A stretch of DNA of 64,000 nt from assembly GCF_019649055.1 (NCBI RefSeq), contig NW_026570349.1:1-64000 (forward strand), in the 5' to 3' direction. Below, piece after piece: positions 11,760 through 24,049 of this stretch (position 1 is the stretch's first letter; each line of letters opens with the position of its first letter). Source of the stretch: Paramacrobiotus metropolitanus (taxonomy: Eukaryota; Tardigrada; Eutardigrada; Parachela; Macrobiotidae). The notes beneath the pieces are model-generated. The model made no database searches and was not told the origin of the DNA. It saw only the letters and a program-made list of their open reading frames with translations. A program made the position numbers and the translations under genes.

Positions 11760-14649
11760 CTAGGTCCCCGCTGATAAAGCACCATAATGGCGGGCAAGCA
11801 TGGCCAGCTGCAAATTACCCAGGGTCGCGTCACCCAAATCTCTGGCGTTCCAGTCCACAAACTGCTGGCGACTAACATGTGGTCCGTAGCTGAGAAATAC
11901 AACAGGGCCACATTTTTTATGATTAGCGCACGAGTATTGGTACTGCGAAAAAACTATTTCTTTATTTGGCAGTGCAAATTTCGATAAACCACACGTACAA
12001 ACAAAGTAGCTGCCGCAGTTCAGTCCACGGTAACCCAGGAAACGGCACCTTTCGTACCCACTTGGCGTGCAGGTTTTCCCACCAGATTTTGACTGCGGGC
12101 TTGACAGGCGGACAGAGGGCTTCCAGTGTCATTTTAAAATCTTGCAGGCACCGCAATTTTTCGGCTTTGCTGTGGATGTTTGTTAAGATCATCGAGGGAA
12201 TGGGGATCATCAAACAGAAAGATTCTTTTGTTTGCGTGAATCCGGGCATCGGATGCCGGAAATGCGGACCGCTATACTGTGCAAAGTCTACCGTGTAGTT
12301 CCTGATGACCACTCGTCGGCATACTTCGGTGAATTGCAGCGCATAAAATATCATTCCACTTAAGTTGGGATCATCAGGATTGTCGCTGTCTCGAGGAAAC
12401 CGGCGAGCAGCGGGGACGCGTATATCCTTAAGGACGATTAAAGGGAGCGTTCCTTTCATGCGAAGCACTTGTGTGACAACGGCTGCCGTGGGATAGTGAT
12501 CTTGATCAGCGCAGCGATGGAAAAGGTTGCTTATGGCCAGTGCGTGGGTGGCTGGATGAACGCATCGGTGCACGAGTTGCCCTATGTGGTAACCCTCCGT
12601 TTCGTTGCACCATGTCCATTGACGGGTGAGACTCGCAAAGTCGATATGTATGCACTTGGCGGTTGACGGATCGGGTAACAGTAAATTCCATAGCGCACAC
12701 ACTCTACGGTTGCGAAAGACATGAAATCTACGCGTATTTAACCAAAAATTGTTTTTCTTACACGAGTCAGATTGGTTACGGTACGAAACTTCTCGCCGCT
12801 TACATGCTTCTCAAAAGTAATTCCATTTACCCTTGACTTCGTGCGGCACAGATTTGGTTCAACATAAAGCTCAAATATGAATTAGTTAGCGAGAGTTTAT
12901 TTCCATTTTGCCATGATTTATTATAAATGGCATTAAGAAATACAATTTAGATGAAAATTGCAGTAAAATCGACCGGAGCGCAGCGAAAGTCCACTAATCG
13001 AACTGAAATTGAAAAAGTATGAAATTGCAATTTCATACAAGTAACTTCTCATTATTATAGACGGAAGCGCCCATCTGTGAGTATAGACCCTGCGTACTCA
13101 GTAAAATCGCGGCAACCTTAGTCTTCGTATGTGGGGTAAAAATTGGATCGTAACAGACATCTTCGGCCTTAATGCAAGGGCTGCGCTCCTGTCTACCAAT
13201 GCACAAATCCGCTCACTTTCCTAGTGTATCATAATCATTGGAATACAGTTGTTCGTTGGAGAATTTACCTTTTGGCGATCACTTGAGAGCGGAGGTCCAA
13301 AGAATGCAGCGCTTCTGACAGGAGTTCCGGAGGCAGGGTTTCAAAAACTCGATCGTTTGCTGTATAGAAACGGCAAAGAATTTATGCTTTTTATAACTGC
13401 CTAAGCATGTTTATAATACAGATACATTGAACCTAATACCTAAAAATTTGGTTTCTATTCAACTTCATTCATGCGCAGTTTTCCAAAAGTTCTTCGCAAA
13501 TTCGTAACCATAACGTATTACTTTACCAAAACAAAAAAGCATTTCTTACCGTAGCTCAAACCAACCAGCGCACGCCGTTTTAAGATATGTATATACACTC
13601 CACAAATGCATTACGAAATACACAAAATACGGTGGAAAATCACGTTCAAGGCGTCGAAGTCGTTATGTTCAACAAGGATACGGAGGATACTTTTCGGTGT
13701 GCCAATTCTTTGTTCTTAATTCATTGGTTTATTTGTGCTTGAAGGAATTAAATATTACAGAGAACAATCTTTCATAAGAATTCACTCAAGCGCAGCTTCG
13801 CTTATAGTTATGTCTAAGTTCGGTGGACCACTTACCAGCTAAACTTTTCGAAAACTGTAAGCACAACTCCGGCTTGCCACAGTAACCAAACAAGTACTTC
13901 TCTACGCCCGCAGTAATCCTTTTTTCCGTATTTTTGTGGAAGCAACCTCCATCTGTAGGACAATTATCAAAACCATATCCATTTTCTGTGAAATGCATGC
14001 ATGCAATATTCCAGATAAGAATACGAATTGCATTCGATTCGATCTCAACAAACAAGCGATCCGGGCACAGTTCCGAATTAAATCGTCTGCCGTTGCGAAA
14101 ACCCATGTCCAGCATGCGACTGATCCGGTATTCATCAATGGTGGCGTATCGCAGAGAATCCGTTGGTATAACAATTTTCTTAACGTAATCCATAACGTAA
14201 TATCTGTCTGGGTGGTGTGGGAAAGGGAGATAGTCGACAACCTGCCAGTGATGTACAACATGAATGGCCTCCTTATCGTCAGAATTTATGGCAATGCAAG
14301 TGAGGTACAAGTTCTCCGTGCCACAATTTTGTACAAGTTTTCCCGGACGAAAAACATACGGCTCGCTGTTCATTTTGCGCACTGCTACGAACACGTCCAT
14401 TGGACCGTATCTAACATTATTGTGGAATCTGCAAAAGTGAGAGCGAAACCATACCCGATCGGCGGGTACCCACCATGGCGCGATGGTATTGCAGTCGAAA
14501 TCAACAAACACCATATCACGATCGCGATCGACATCTTGAATGAATCCCAGAAAGTATTCCTTGCCAAGCAAATTTACCAGGACCACATTGCCCAGATTGA
14601 AACGGCCAGGACGTTGACCGCGCGAAAAGTACGTGCTTACATCCGTCAT
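11760..14649 (-). CDS. F-box family protein, subfamily III (intact, about 579 aa)
   Basis: Four exons: A 14649-13836, F 13359-13269, B 12703-11999, D 11889-11760; total 1740 nt, all in frame, phases 1/2/2. Exon A opens with MTDVSTYFSRGQRPGRFNLG and the conserved block VLVN..GKEYFLGFIQDV...VFVDFDC...PWWVPADRVWF, a Tudor/PWWP-like beta pattern. Its end has RDR/DRLFVEIE and a Cys-rich tail. Exon F gives LPPELLSEALHSLDLRSQVI and exon B begins RVCALWNLLLPD; together they make an F-box of normal length. The middle of B is leucine-rich (LPLIVLKD, CRRVVIRNYTVDF, CPPVKPAVK), and D holds the VDWNARDLGDATLGNLQLAML tail. By the F-box family it should bind SKP1 and act as an SCF substrate adaptor; the target is unknown. 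An acidic insert (residues DSDNPDDPN) in B is peculiar to this copy. Confidence 0.8.
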
Positions 14650-14812
14650 TAAGAAAATTTTTACACGAAGTTCAGTGCTTCGTATACCTAGTTATCCCCA
14701 AGGGTTTTGGAACGTTGAAAAAACTAGATATCAAAAAGCAGAAAATAAGGTGTGACTGGGAGTCTGCATGCTTTTAATAACTTTGCACAGAGTGACTTTT
14801 AATAACTTAGCA

Positions 14813-14877
14813 CGTTGTGCAGAACTTTTTCTGTATTGTCTGTGCCACAGACAATACAGAAAAAGTTCTGCACAACG
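14813..14877. repeat. Perfect 32-bp-arm hairpin
   Basis: The arms 14813-14844 and 14846-14877 are exact reverse complements with a single unpaired base between them (ends cgttgtgc / gcacaacg). It could be a foldback transposon remnant, a hairpin RNA gene or an assembly fold. Just upstream, 'ttaataactt..gcac' occurs twice (14774-14813). Confidence 0.85.
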
Positions 14878-14999
14878 CAAAGAACTGATGCAGTTTAAGA
14901 GACATGTTGTTAAGTGATTGTGCTGCAAAATTTTAAATGGACCATCATCCGGGTACAGAACTTGACTAGATATATTGGTCCTGTTTCGGTGCTGTACAG

Positions 15000-15800
15000 T
15001 ATATTCGATCGATGAACGGCGCCTCTGCACTTGCTGCTGGTTTCTGTATCGATCGACCGGTACATGTGGGCGATCGATCGACCGGTGCATGTGTGTAAAA
15101 GTGACAGTCTGTGTGTGTACCAGTACTATCTATCTGTATATTGTTGCACAATACCTTTAAGGAAATTTCTTCCGAAAATTTAAAGAAATTTCAGAAAAGT
15201 TGGACTGAACGTGATGTGGATCGAATAACAGGAGTTCACAGTTTCGACTGCAAGCCAGGGAAGATGGGGAGGCGCAAGGAACTTAGAAATGACAGCACTG
15301 ATGGCGGCAACCAGAAAAAATCCGTGACATCGTTGCAGGCGTTACCGGCAGCAAGTTCAGGCCTGTTTTCTTCCAGCAGCAAAGGCAGATGGCCCAGAGT
15401 CCAGACACATGGAAATGCATACTTCTACTAAAACGAAGGGAAAACTGAAATTTGCGGGGTATTCTTGCCAAAGCGAACCGCCTGGGCTGTCAACCAGCGG
15501 CAACAAGCCTCCGGGCGGAATGATTTTTGTTCCCGTACGAGATGTTAATGCGGCTGTTTTGGACGCTACCTGCTGGGGCACGGAAGCAACATTTGTATTA
15601 CCGAGCCGAAGCGGATGACTTATCGCGGTGCTGGTCGCTGTCTCACTGGAGATAAGTTCGTGCATCTGGCATTGTATCTTTGTACGAATTGGGGAGGACG
15701 AGATAGTTTTCCTTATTGCACGTGGAGGTTGTTTTCCCCCTTTGAGACCAAACTAATATTTGTCTGCTTTGCCAATGGTCCAGTGGCAGCCATACCCGCT
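15000..15800 (+). other. Spacer with a doubtful serine/glycine-rich coding stretch
   Basis: An acceptor-like 'atttcag' at about 15190 precedes an open stretch reading KSWTERDVDRITGVHSFD, then MGRRKELRNDSTDGG and a Ser-rich segment to 15431; an overlapping frame continues 15409-15618 (Pro/Gly-rich). Neither has a recognised domain, and the two are in different frames. It could be a decayed or unrecognised exon pair. Two near-copies of 'gatcgatcgaccggt' lie at about 15046-15085. Confidence 0.25.
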
Positions 15801-16803
15801 TAACAATAAGATTATGATGGCAAGGTTTGGATCCCCCGTTTTTTCAGAGTTTCTATGTGAGCTTAAGTTAGCCCGGGCAACACCATTATAAATTAAACAG
15901 CAATACACCAGAAGACGAATAAAGCGCACAGTAAAACAGTACTTGTGATATGTTCGATCTTACGGAAGGATTGCGCATTACCGTCGGAGCCAGTACAAAT
16001 TAGCAAATCAGAAGCAGTCGTTCAGGACTGTTAGAAAGTAGTGTGGCCTACCCCGGTAGTTAAGCAATTAATTATCACCTTAAATTAAGCTTCCACCGGT
16101 ACCAAAACGATGTTTGAAACAAAACATAGGTTACAGGTGCGAATTGCATGGTGCTAGAAATAACCGAATCTGTAATGCGGCCGCTGTCTTGGGTACATTA
16201 AATGCACGATTGAAAGTTGGAAATGACTGTAATGATTTTGGTTGTTTCTTCAATGTGTAAATTCGGAATCTTTAATTAGTATCTACCAGCGCAGGCTTGC
16301 TGTTCTGTTAATAGGCTATTGCCCGAATAAAAGATATGTACCGAATCTACTCCATCTGAATACATCAGCGCGCTATCAGTTTCTTTCGCGCGCTATCAAT
16401 TTCAGTTGCGCCCTATGCAGTGTGGCTTATTGTACATCGTTTTACAAATCGAATTAAGTACTGTAAAAAGGTGGTAAAAGTGTCATTTACCCACCTAGTT
16501 CCAAAAATTCACTTCGGGGACAATACGACTTTTCAAATACAGCAGGATCCCAGTATTCCCTTGAAGGCAGAAAATAAGTTACATTGCAATGAGTGCACCA
16601 CTTTCAAAGAGAAACTAGCGGAGAAAATAAACTAATTTTTGAAAGAAACACTGGCATGTCTTTTACTTCCGTCGTTAATGATAATACATGGAGTCCATTT
16701 GAGCGCTAGCCACCATTACTTCCGTCTTGAGGAGACTCTGTCCTGCTGTGCCAGAATATGAAAACGCTTTAAAACGTTAGTACAGAATAGGCTGGCTGCA
16801 GAG
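15801..16803. other. Spacer, nothing recognised
   Basis: AT-rich sequence downstream of the minus-strand F-box gene that ends at 16804. No motif-bearing frame on either strand. Confidence 0.45.
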
Positions 16804-19168
16804 TTAGCTGTTTTTGTTTTCACGCTCGGAATGGCGGATATAATGTCGGGCAAGCATTGTCAGGCTTAAGTTGCGGAGAGGCAGCCGATCGAACTCCCTT
16901 AAATCCAAATTGTACCAGAAGGTTGAATACAGCTGGTATTCCTCTTGGTTCGTAGCTTCACATGGGCCATAACTGCAACAAAATATCGTTTCTCATTAAC
17001 TCAATTCAGATTGATCATTAAGAGGATTGCGCTACATCTTGTATGTCGTACAAGTAAGACGCATCAATATATATGAAATGAGTAAAATAATCCTTTTGTA
17101 CACGTACAATTCAAGAAGATGCCGCAGTGCCAACCACTTCTTTCCGGGATATCGGTGGCGTTTGACCCAACCAGCATGCAACCGCTTTATGTCCTCTCTG
17201 ACTGACAGATCAACAGGTGGGCAATTCTGCACAAGTTCTCGCTTAAACTTTGGAATCCACAGCTCATCGTTTTCTAATGGCATGATCGGTATTTTAATTA
17301 AAAGTTTATTCGGTTCCTTTCGCTTGATGTAGTTCGGCATTCGGGGGCCAAAATACGGATCTGTCCATATAGAGAAATCGACAATAAAATCACACACTAT
17401 CAAGCGGCGACACAGGTTTTTCAATGGCACCAGTTGAAAGTAGTTTGCTGCGACATTTGGGTTGTTGTACCAAAACAGGTTGCCGTCTACTTTGCTTTCT
17501 ACACCGGCGCGACAGCTCTTAACGATAAGCGTCAAGACCGGACGTTTCAAACGCAGGAATTCGGCAACGAGCGAAACGACGTGATTCACCGTGTCAGCCC
17601 GATGCGCCATGTTTACCAGTGCCAGTATGCGCGTCTTGGTGCTGATAAGGCGATGGAGTAGCCGTCCGATATGGTAGCCTTCTGTTTCTTGACGTTGTTG
17701 TGCTCGCTGGTTGGTAAGCGTGCAGAAGTCAATGGTCAAGGACGAATGGGATGCCGGGTCTCCAAGTAATGCGTTCCACACTGCACACACTCTGTGAAAC
17801 AGCAAAATGTTAATAACTGTATTTATTATTTACTTCTACTCACTTGCATACACCACTACACACTAAACACAATATGTTTCCTTGCCTATTAAGTTTTCCT
17901 GGAGTAACGTCCAAATCACGAAGACACATCGATAAAATTTCGAGTGGAAGGTCTCCAAGCATCATTTCAGTCTCTTCTCCAACATTCCATTTGATCTGGC
18001 TGTGCACGTTAGCTAAAGGCAAACAGTCATTGTTTTTGCAAGTAGACACATTTTTGTCAACTTTCTAGATCCTAAGGTGACGTATGGTTCCGTTGAAAGC
18101 TGAATACGGACATATGATGGAGTGAGTCAGCTACAGATACGTAAGGATGCGGTGCCAAAAACAAAAGCTTTTTTTGTAAAACCAGCGCAAAATTTCCTGT
18201 AGCTAAAATATTTATTTAGATTAGCTGTAGTCTGTACATACATAGCATAAGGCTCAATAATATAAATATGAAGATCAGTTATTACAGTTCCAAATCCCGT
18301 GTCTTGGCATTTGTTATTTTACACTAAAAGTAAGAATCATTTATTCAAGGAAATTTTTTAAGCTAGGTTAACCTGTAACAAGTTCAGGCATCTGGTTCTG
18401 GCATTGTGGCTTACTCAAACACTTGAGTAAATATTTTTCGATCCCCATACGAACTTTCTTCGTGGTTTCCGTTAGCCAGCAGCTGATGGCCCCGCACTCG
18501 TTTTTATATCTGTGCAAACATTTTATGTACATAATAAGGAACATGATTTCTCCTTCTGTGATGCGAACAAACACTCGATCCCGAGTGCCGTCTTCGTAGT
18601 GATAATAACAGTTGCGGAATCCAACATCCAGCGTGTGGATAATGTGAGACTCTTCAATGCCAGCACCAAGAGTCAACTTTTTCGAGCGGTATACTATTTT
18701 TTTGATTGGTAGCAGGCAAATTCTGTAAAAATTTCGATCATGGGGCAAATGCTCGACAACCTGCCAGGAATGCACTACTTCGAAGTCCTTAATTTCGCTG
18801 GGCGATAGGTGCAGGTTGAAGGAAACACAGCACAGGAACTGACTCGCGTAGCTGCAACTGCGCAAGAGTAGAGCAGGCTGAAAAACGTATGGTCCGGCAT
18901 CTTGCTGGCGAACGGCTACATGAACGTCCACGGGATCGTCTACCACCTGAATAGTCCTGCGTTCGTGACGCCAAACACGGTGGATGGAGACCCATTGTGG
19001 TTGGATAAGCTGACAATCGAAATCGATAAAGACCTGATCCCCATTAATATCTTGCAAAAATCCCAGATAAAACTCCGTATCGCTGTGGAAGTTGACCAAC
19101 ACTTCATTGCCCAAATTGATACATCCGCTGCGATGGGCCCGGGTGAAGTACGATTTAATAGCCGACAT
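16804..19168 (-). CDS. F-box family protein, subfamily I (intact, about 591 aa)
   Basis: Exons A 19168-18373, F 18012-17886, B 17791-17108, D 16972-16804; 1776 nt, in frame. Exon A starts MSAIKSYFTRAHRSGCINLG and has EFYLGFLQDINGDQVFIDFDC, the Tudor-like block. It ends with DRVFVRITEGEIMF and the Cys tail. Exon F is longer than in its paralogues (127 vs 91-94 nt) because of about 11 extra residues before LGDLPLEILSMCLRDLDVTP. It leaves through a GC donor (AATAG|gcaagg), the only one that keeps the AG|A-GTG junction seen in all copies. Exon B begins RVCAVWNALLGDP and contains LPLTLIV-like Leu-rich segments and NCPPVDLSVREDIKRL. D has YNLDLREFDRLPLRNLSLTML and an ERENKNS tail. An SCF adaptor role is inferred from the F-box only. 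Confidence 0.8.
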
Positions 19169-20739
19169 GTAAAAAAATTGGAAGGCTTAAAAACAATCCT
19201 TTTTGCTCTTACCTCGCTGTAAAACGTAAATTACCAACACTGAGCACGATTTAGCAACTCAAAAAAGTAGTATAGGCAATTATCAAAATTTTCACAACAA
19301 AGGCTCTTTGCCAAGCGGCAGTGGGATGCTTATTTAAAAGCTGCAATGCTGCAGATCGTAAACATGGAGCTACGACTGTTTGCAGATTAGTGCCGTTGTG
19401 ATATCATCGACCAGTTTGCCACTACACAAGTTGCCGAGCTGTTGACGACATATGCACCGTAAATATCGCGGCTGTACCCGCTCGATGAATAAGTTGCTGA
19501 TCGATGCACGCACGTGCCGGTGATAAATTGCAGCGCTTTTTCCGTAAATACATCATGATTCTATGGTGCAGCTTCACTATAGAGCAAATACAGTACTTCT
19601 TGTGCTTTTGGATGGGCAGATTTAATGAAGCTGCAATCACAATGTACAGCCTGCACTGCTTTTAATAGAACCTATTTCTACAGTAACAAAACACTCAAAG
19701 TCGGCTAATGGTAAGAAATGACTCAAACTTTGAGCTTTATACACAGATATGTAGTGGTATGAAGCTAAACATAATGCAGCTTGCTGCAAACTATACTTTA
19801 TGCCTTGTAATTGTATCGAACACTGTCCAATGAAACACCCGTGTGAATTGAGCAGCCCAGCATGCCGTTCAGCTTCCGTGTGGCTCGGTGGCCACATCAA
19901 GCTATCACCATATTATCAGTACGAGTAAAAACATAAGATTTTTTCGCGAAACAACGCTGATTACCCATTACAATTACAACTAAACTTGGGGCATTAAATG
20001 CATGAATAACATAATAAGTTCGTTATTTTTTACTTAATAGTGCGGTATTACTGTAGTACATATCACATTAATTTTGTAATAACTAAGAAGTACTGGAAAA
20101 AGCGGCAGCGTAGAATTGACTTAATTTAATTTAATTTGAGTCAGTGCAGGTAGCCCATATCCGGCTAGGATGACATCTAGCCTTGAAGTAATGCAATACA
20201 TAAAAGACTGCAGGACGCATATCCTAGGCCTGCATCGTTAAGCCGGTCAATAAAGAAATACGCCTGAAAGAAGTTACACAACACATTTCATTCGAACTAT
20301 TTTACGCCAAAGACTGCTTCTTAGATGCTAATAGACAGGCTCAAAGCTATCGCTAAAAAGCAGTTACAGTTCTTCTGCCCGGTCAGCGATGGTATTCACT
20401 ATTCTCCTCATACTGAAAGCCGCAAATTTTCATATGTATTTTAGACAGATAGTCATAGAAATTAACAGTCGTAAGCTACTGAACAGGAGGGCGGATACGA
20501 ATGGTCAAAAAAATGGGTCGATTTTGCAACACGCTTTTCGATTGATACCTGACCTAGTCAACAGGCGTTGCGCGACGGGTTGAATGGATGCCATCACTGA
20601 AGAAATAGCTGAAAATTATTCCATCATCGTGCATTCTAATGCTAAACCAATAACTTTATCTTTTCGATTCGTGTCCAAAGATTCTGGCGCTACCGCGTGT
20701 GTTATTTCTTTTATAGAATAACTGTATAGAATAACCAAA
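19169..20739. other. Divergent promoter/spacer between two F-box genes
   Basis: The minus-strand gene starts at 19168 and the plus-strand gene at 20740, so this 1.57-kb spacer holds both promoters. I see only short frames and a short 'taattt' run near 20130. No TATA box or other element stands out. Confidence 0.45.
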
Positions 20740-22679
20740 ATGTCTCTAAGGGCGTATTTCGTTCGTCAACGCCACATCAATCACTTCAACATGGGCAACA
20801 CGGTATTGGTCAGCGCCATCGACAACGACGACTTTTATCTGGGATTCCTGCAGGATATTAAGAGTGACTCGTGTTTTATTGATTTCTCTTCCAGTCTGAT
20901 GCCGGCGCAGTGGGTGCCCATCCAGCGCGTATGGTACCATGAACAAAACTGCATTCTGCTGTCCAGTAATAGTGACCCACGCGATGTCCACGTGGCTGTG
21001 CGCCAGGAACCCGACGGACCGTACACGTTTCGCCCGGCTAAACTGCTGCGCAGCTACAAGATGCAGAGCCAGTACCTGTGTTGCGTCAACGTGCGTTCTC
21101 ATACGGGTCATCCATCGCCGGGGAACGAGAAACCCGATTTCGAATTTGTACATGCCTGGCAGCTAATTCATCGCCTGCCAAATGATCGTCCTGTGGATAG
21201 AATTTGCCGGTTGCCCTTTAAAAAAGTGGTGTATCGTTCGAGCAGCGTGACTTCAGCGCTAAGCGAAATTCAAGAGTGGAATACTGCTTGTATGGTGCAG
21301 TCTATATTCCGCGAAGGCTATCTACCGTTTGTCGGGAACCGAGACCGGCTGTTCGTACGAATCCGTGAAGGGGAAATCATGTTTTTAATTATGCACATAC
21401 CTTGCCGGCATGTAAACTCCTTGCGCTGTTCATCTCAAAACTGCTGGAGAGAACGAACTACTAGGAAGATAAGACGGGGCATCGAACAATATATACTAAA
21501 ATATTGCTTCCGTCCACAGTTGCACCAAGTTTCTTGCCCGGATTTCGTTATCGGTACTGTTGTACCCACCGCTGTTCGTGTTTGTCGTTTCGAAAAAAAC
21601 ATGTTTAAAATGTGCCAAGTCTTAGGTGTTCAATTTATTGCAGAGAACGACTTGGTTTTTGGTGGGATGCTGCAGGAAATTTTTGCCATGATTCAGTCAT
21701 ATTTGGACGTAATTACGCAAGGAAAAAATAAACGGTAAACTTATAATTATAACAGTTTCTGTGGATATATAATGTAGCGTTAGATGATGATAGTCTAGAA
21801 CGCTGTAATTTACTGCAGAGTGTGCGCATTGTGGAGCGCTGTTCTAAATGATCCGGCCAGAGCGCGTTATGCTACCATCGATTTCACCACCCTCAGTCCG
21901 CAGTTGCCTCAGCGCTCCGAAACTGAAGGCCACCGCCTCGGACTGCTGCTTAATCGCATCGTGAGCAAACACACCAGAACGCTAGCACTAGTGAACATGC
22001 AACACCGCGCGGACGACTTGAAATACGCTGCCTGGACAGTGGCCGAAATGCTGCGTTTAAAGCCGGCAATCCCGTTCATCATCGTTAAGAATGCCCGGGC
22101 CGCATTCGAGAGGGTATTAGGGGTGGTTGTGTACTTCCAGCTGCTGTCATTGAAAGCTGTATGTCAGCGGTTGTTAGTGAGCAATTTCACCGTTTGTCCC
22201 TATCTCCTTCCACTACCGAGGTTTTCTCCAGAAATGCCAAAGTATTGCAACAAGCAGGCCAGTCCGCTTAAGCTGATCATTACAATTCCCATGATGAAGT
22301 TTTGCAAGAGTGAAGCGGATATCCTCTGCACGAAAAAGTATAAAGCCGAATTAAATCGCCACTGTCCGCCGGTCAGTTCGGCTATCGTCGACAAACTGAA
22401 ACGTCGGCATGCGCACTGGTTGGGAACTCGGAATTATTACGGGAAGGACTGGGCTGCTTTACGACAGTTTCTGGAATTGCAAGTGTGTTACCCACTGTTT
22501 TGGATGCCAACGTAAATATTATAACAGCGATTTTGGATTGCAGCTACGGAACCTGCCAGGCAGCCGATACCGTGCGATACTGGCGTGACTTGGATTTGAA
22601 AAATTTTAACAATATCTCTCGCTGTAAATTGAGTATGACTATGCTAGCCTATAATTATATACATTCTTCCAATTTTTAG
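20740..22679 (+). CDS. F-box family protein, subfamily I (intact, about 566 aa)
   Basis: Exons A 20740-21553, F 21644-21734, B 21819-22478, D 22544-22679; 1701 nt, in frame. Exon A starts MSLRAYFVRQRHINHFNMGN and has DFYLGFLQDIKSDSCFIDF, then GPYTFRPAKLLRSY, HAWQLIHRLP, RICRLPFKKVVYRSS and DRLFVRIREGEIMF. The first intron (21554-21643) is exactly 90 nt and has no stop in frame, so an unspliced transcript would stay open and add 30 residues. The F-box is split over F (NDLVFGGMLQEIFAMIQSYLD) and B (RVCALWSAVLNDP). Exon B ends at a GC donor (GAATT|gcaagt). D carries VRYWRDLDLKNFNNISRCKL. It is the best preserved of a plus-strand tandem trio; the next two copies are decayed. A SKP1-binding adaptor is the family expectation. 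Confidence 0.8.
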
Positions 22680-23056
22680 CCAGCTTTTTACTCGTCTGAT
22701 CTGCAAATGATAACTGTGACGTTCCTGACGTGCGAAATCATAAAAGTGCTTAGTTTACTTATTGCTTGACCTTTAACAAAAACACATAGTGCCGCACCCG
22801 TGTCATAACGCTTGAAAACATGCCATAATAAATTTTTGCGTTATTGTACAAAGCGAACATACTGTACTTCGACGTTTTTCGCATTCCGGGCATTCTTACA
22901 ATATGGATTCGCGTACCGAACATCTAAATTTCAGAGGGGGGTATTATTTTTCGAACACAAGAGCACGTTTTTCTCTATTGAAACTAAACGCCTTATACAT
23001 ACCGTAGTTAGTTGGTACCGTAACCGGGTACTTTTGTACATGACTGCATGCAATTA
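22680..23056. other. Spacer
   Basis: Downstream region of the preceding F-box gene. It contains 'aataaa' at about 22829, a possible poly(A) signal, and nothing else I can name. Confidence 0.35.
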
Positions 23057-23388
23057 CAAGTTTGTCCCGTAATTTCCATCGTAAAGGTACAGCTAGCGCG
23101 AAATTTGCGCTTGAAACATGGCCACGTCACTACGCTTATCTGATTGCCTAAATCCGCTCCGTAGTTAAATTGCCCATTACCACACCGACCGTTTCTTAGC
23201 CACCTTACGCCAGGCAGTTACTGTTATTCTCATTGATTTATATGGCGTGTACCAAGCCACCAGCCAGCCAAATGCATGTTACGTGTTTAAACAGTGTGGC
23301 GTGGCGCGCCGTAGTACGGATTTACGCGCAACACGTAAATTTGTAATGTTTGCTGTTCTGATACGATGGAAATTACGGGACAAGCTTG
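23057..23388 (+). mobile_element. Mariner-like MITE, copy 1 (332 bp)
   Basis: Ends are inverted repeats of about 25 bp: CAAGTTTGTCCCGTAATTTC on the left, and its near-complement ending GGGACAAGCTTG on the right. Both are flanked by TA, the Tc1/mariner target duplication (23055-23056 and 23389-23390). The interior matches 31109-31440 in the opposite orientation, and both copies are 332 bp. No transposase is encoded; the open frame crossing the interior is incidental. Confidence 0.75.
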
Positions 23389-23429
23389 TACATACACTAC
23401 ACAACGTGCATGCAGCATCCCGGAACATG

Positions 23430-23928
23430 GGCCCGTGCTCAAGTTCGGACTTGGACTCGGACTCGGCCTACTAAAACTTGGACTCGGACCACACTTGGAC
23501 TTCTTAACTCGGACTTCTAAACTTGGACTTGGACTTTTCTTAGGTTTCTTAAGTATCTCAGGGTTCTTAGGTTTCTTAGGTATCTCAGGGTTATATGGTT
23601 TCTTAGGTTTCTTAGGTTTTTTAGGTTTTTTAGTTTTCTTAGGTTTCTTCGGTTTTTCAGTTTTTTTGGTTACTCAGGTTACTTAGGTTTCTTAGGTTTC
23701 ATAGTTTTCTTAATTTTCCCAGGTTTCTTAGGTTTTTGGGCATCCTAGTTTTTTAAAAGGAAAGTCCAGGTTCGAAGTCTAGGTTTCCAAGTCTAAGCTA
23801 GGAAGTTCAATTTAAAAGTCCGTTGAGAAGTCCAAGTTAGGAAGTCCAAGTTATGAAGTCCAAGTTCTGTCCAAGTCCGAGTTTTAGTAGTCCAAGTCCG
23901 AGTCCAAGTCCGAGCTTGAGCGCGGGCC
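23430..23928. mobile_element. Foldback element with simple-repeat arms, 9-bp target duplication
   Basis: The ends GGCCCGTGCTCAAG (left) and its near-complement CTTGAGCGCGGGCC (right) are flanked by the direct repeat 'cggaacatg' (23421-23429 and 23929-23937). The arms are long runs of ttggact/gtccaag units in opposite orientation, and the centre is made of cttaggttt-type units. A 9-bp duplication with long inverted arms fits a Mutator-like foldback element. It has no coding capacity. Confidence 0.75.
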
Positions 23929-24049
23929 CGGAACATGTACGTATACAACTGCTTGTTAGTGATCACCGCCACATTTGTAATTTTTCTGTTATGCCTTCTA
24001 ACAGTTAGTTTACTGCGCTCGATATTTAATAACGGCATCTTGTGCGGCA

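Noticed and set aside
13936-14652. A 238-codon plus-strand frame
   Set aside because: Antisense shadow of exon A of the F-box gene at 14649. The minus strand carries the conserved family motifs and splice sites.
15357-15665. A 102-codon minus-strand Ser/Pro-rich frame
   Set aside because: No Met-proximal promoter, splice signal or motif. Frames are open on both strands because of GC content.
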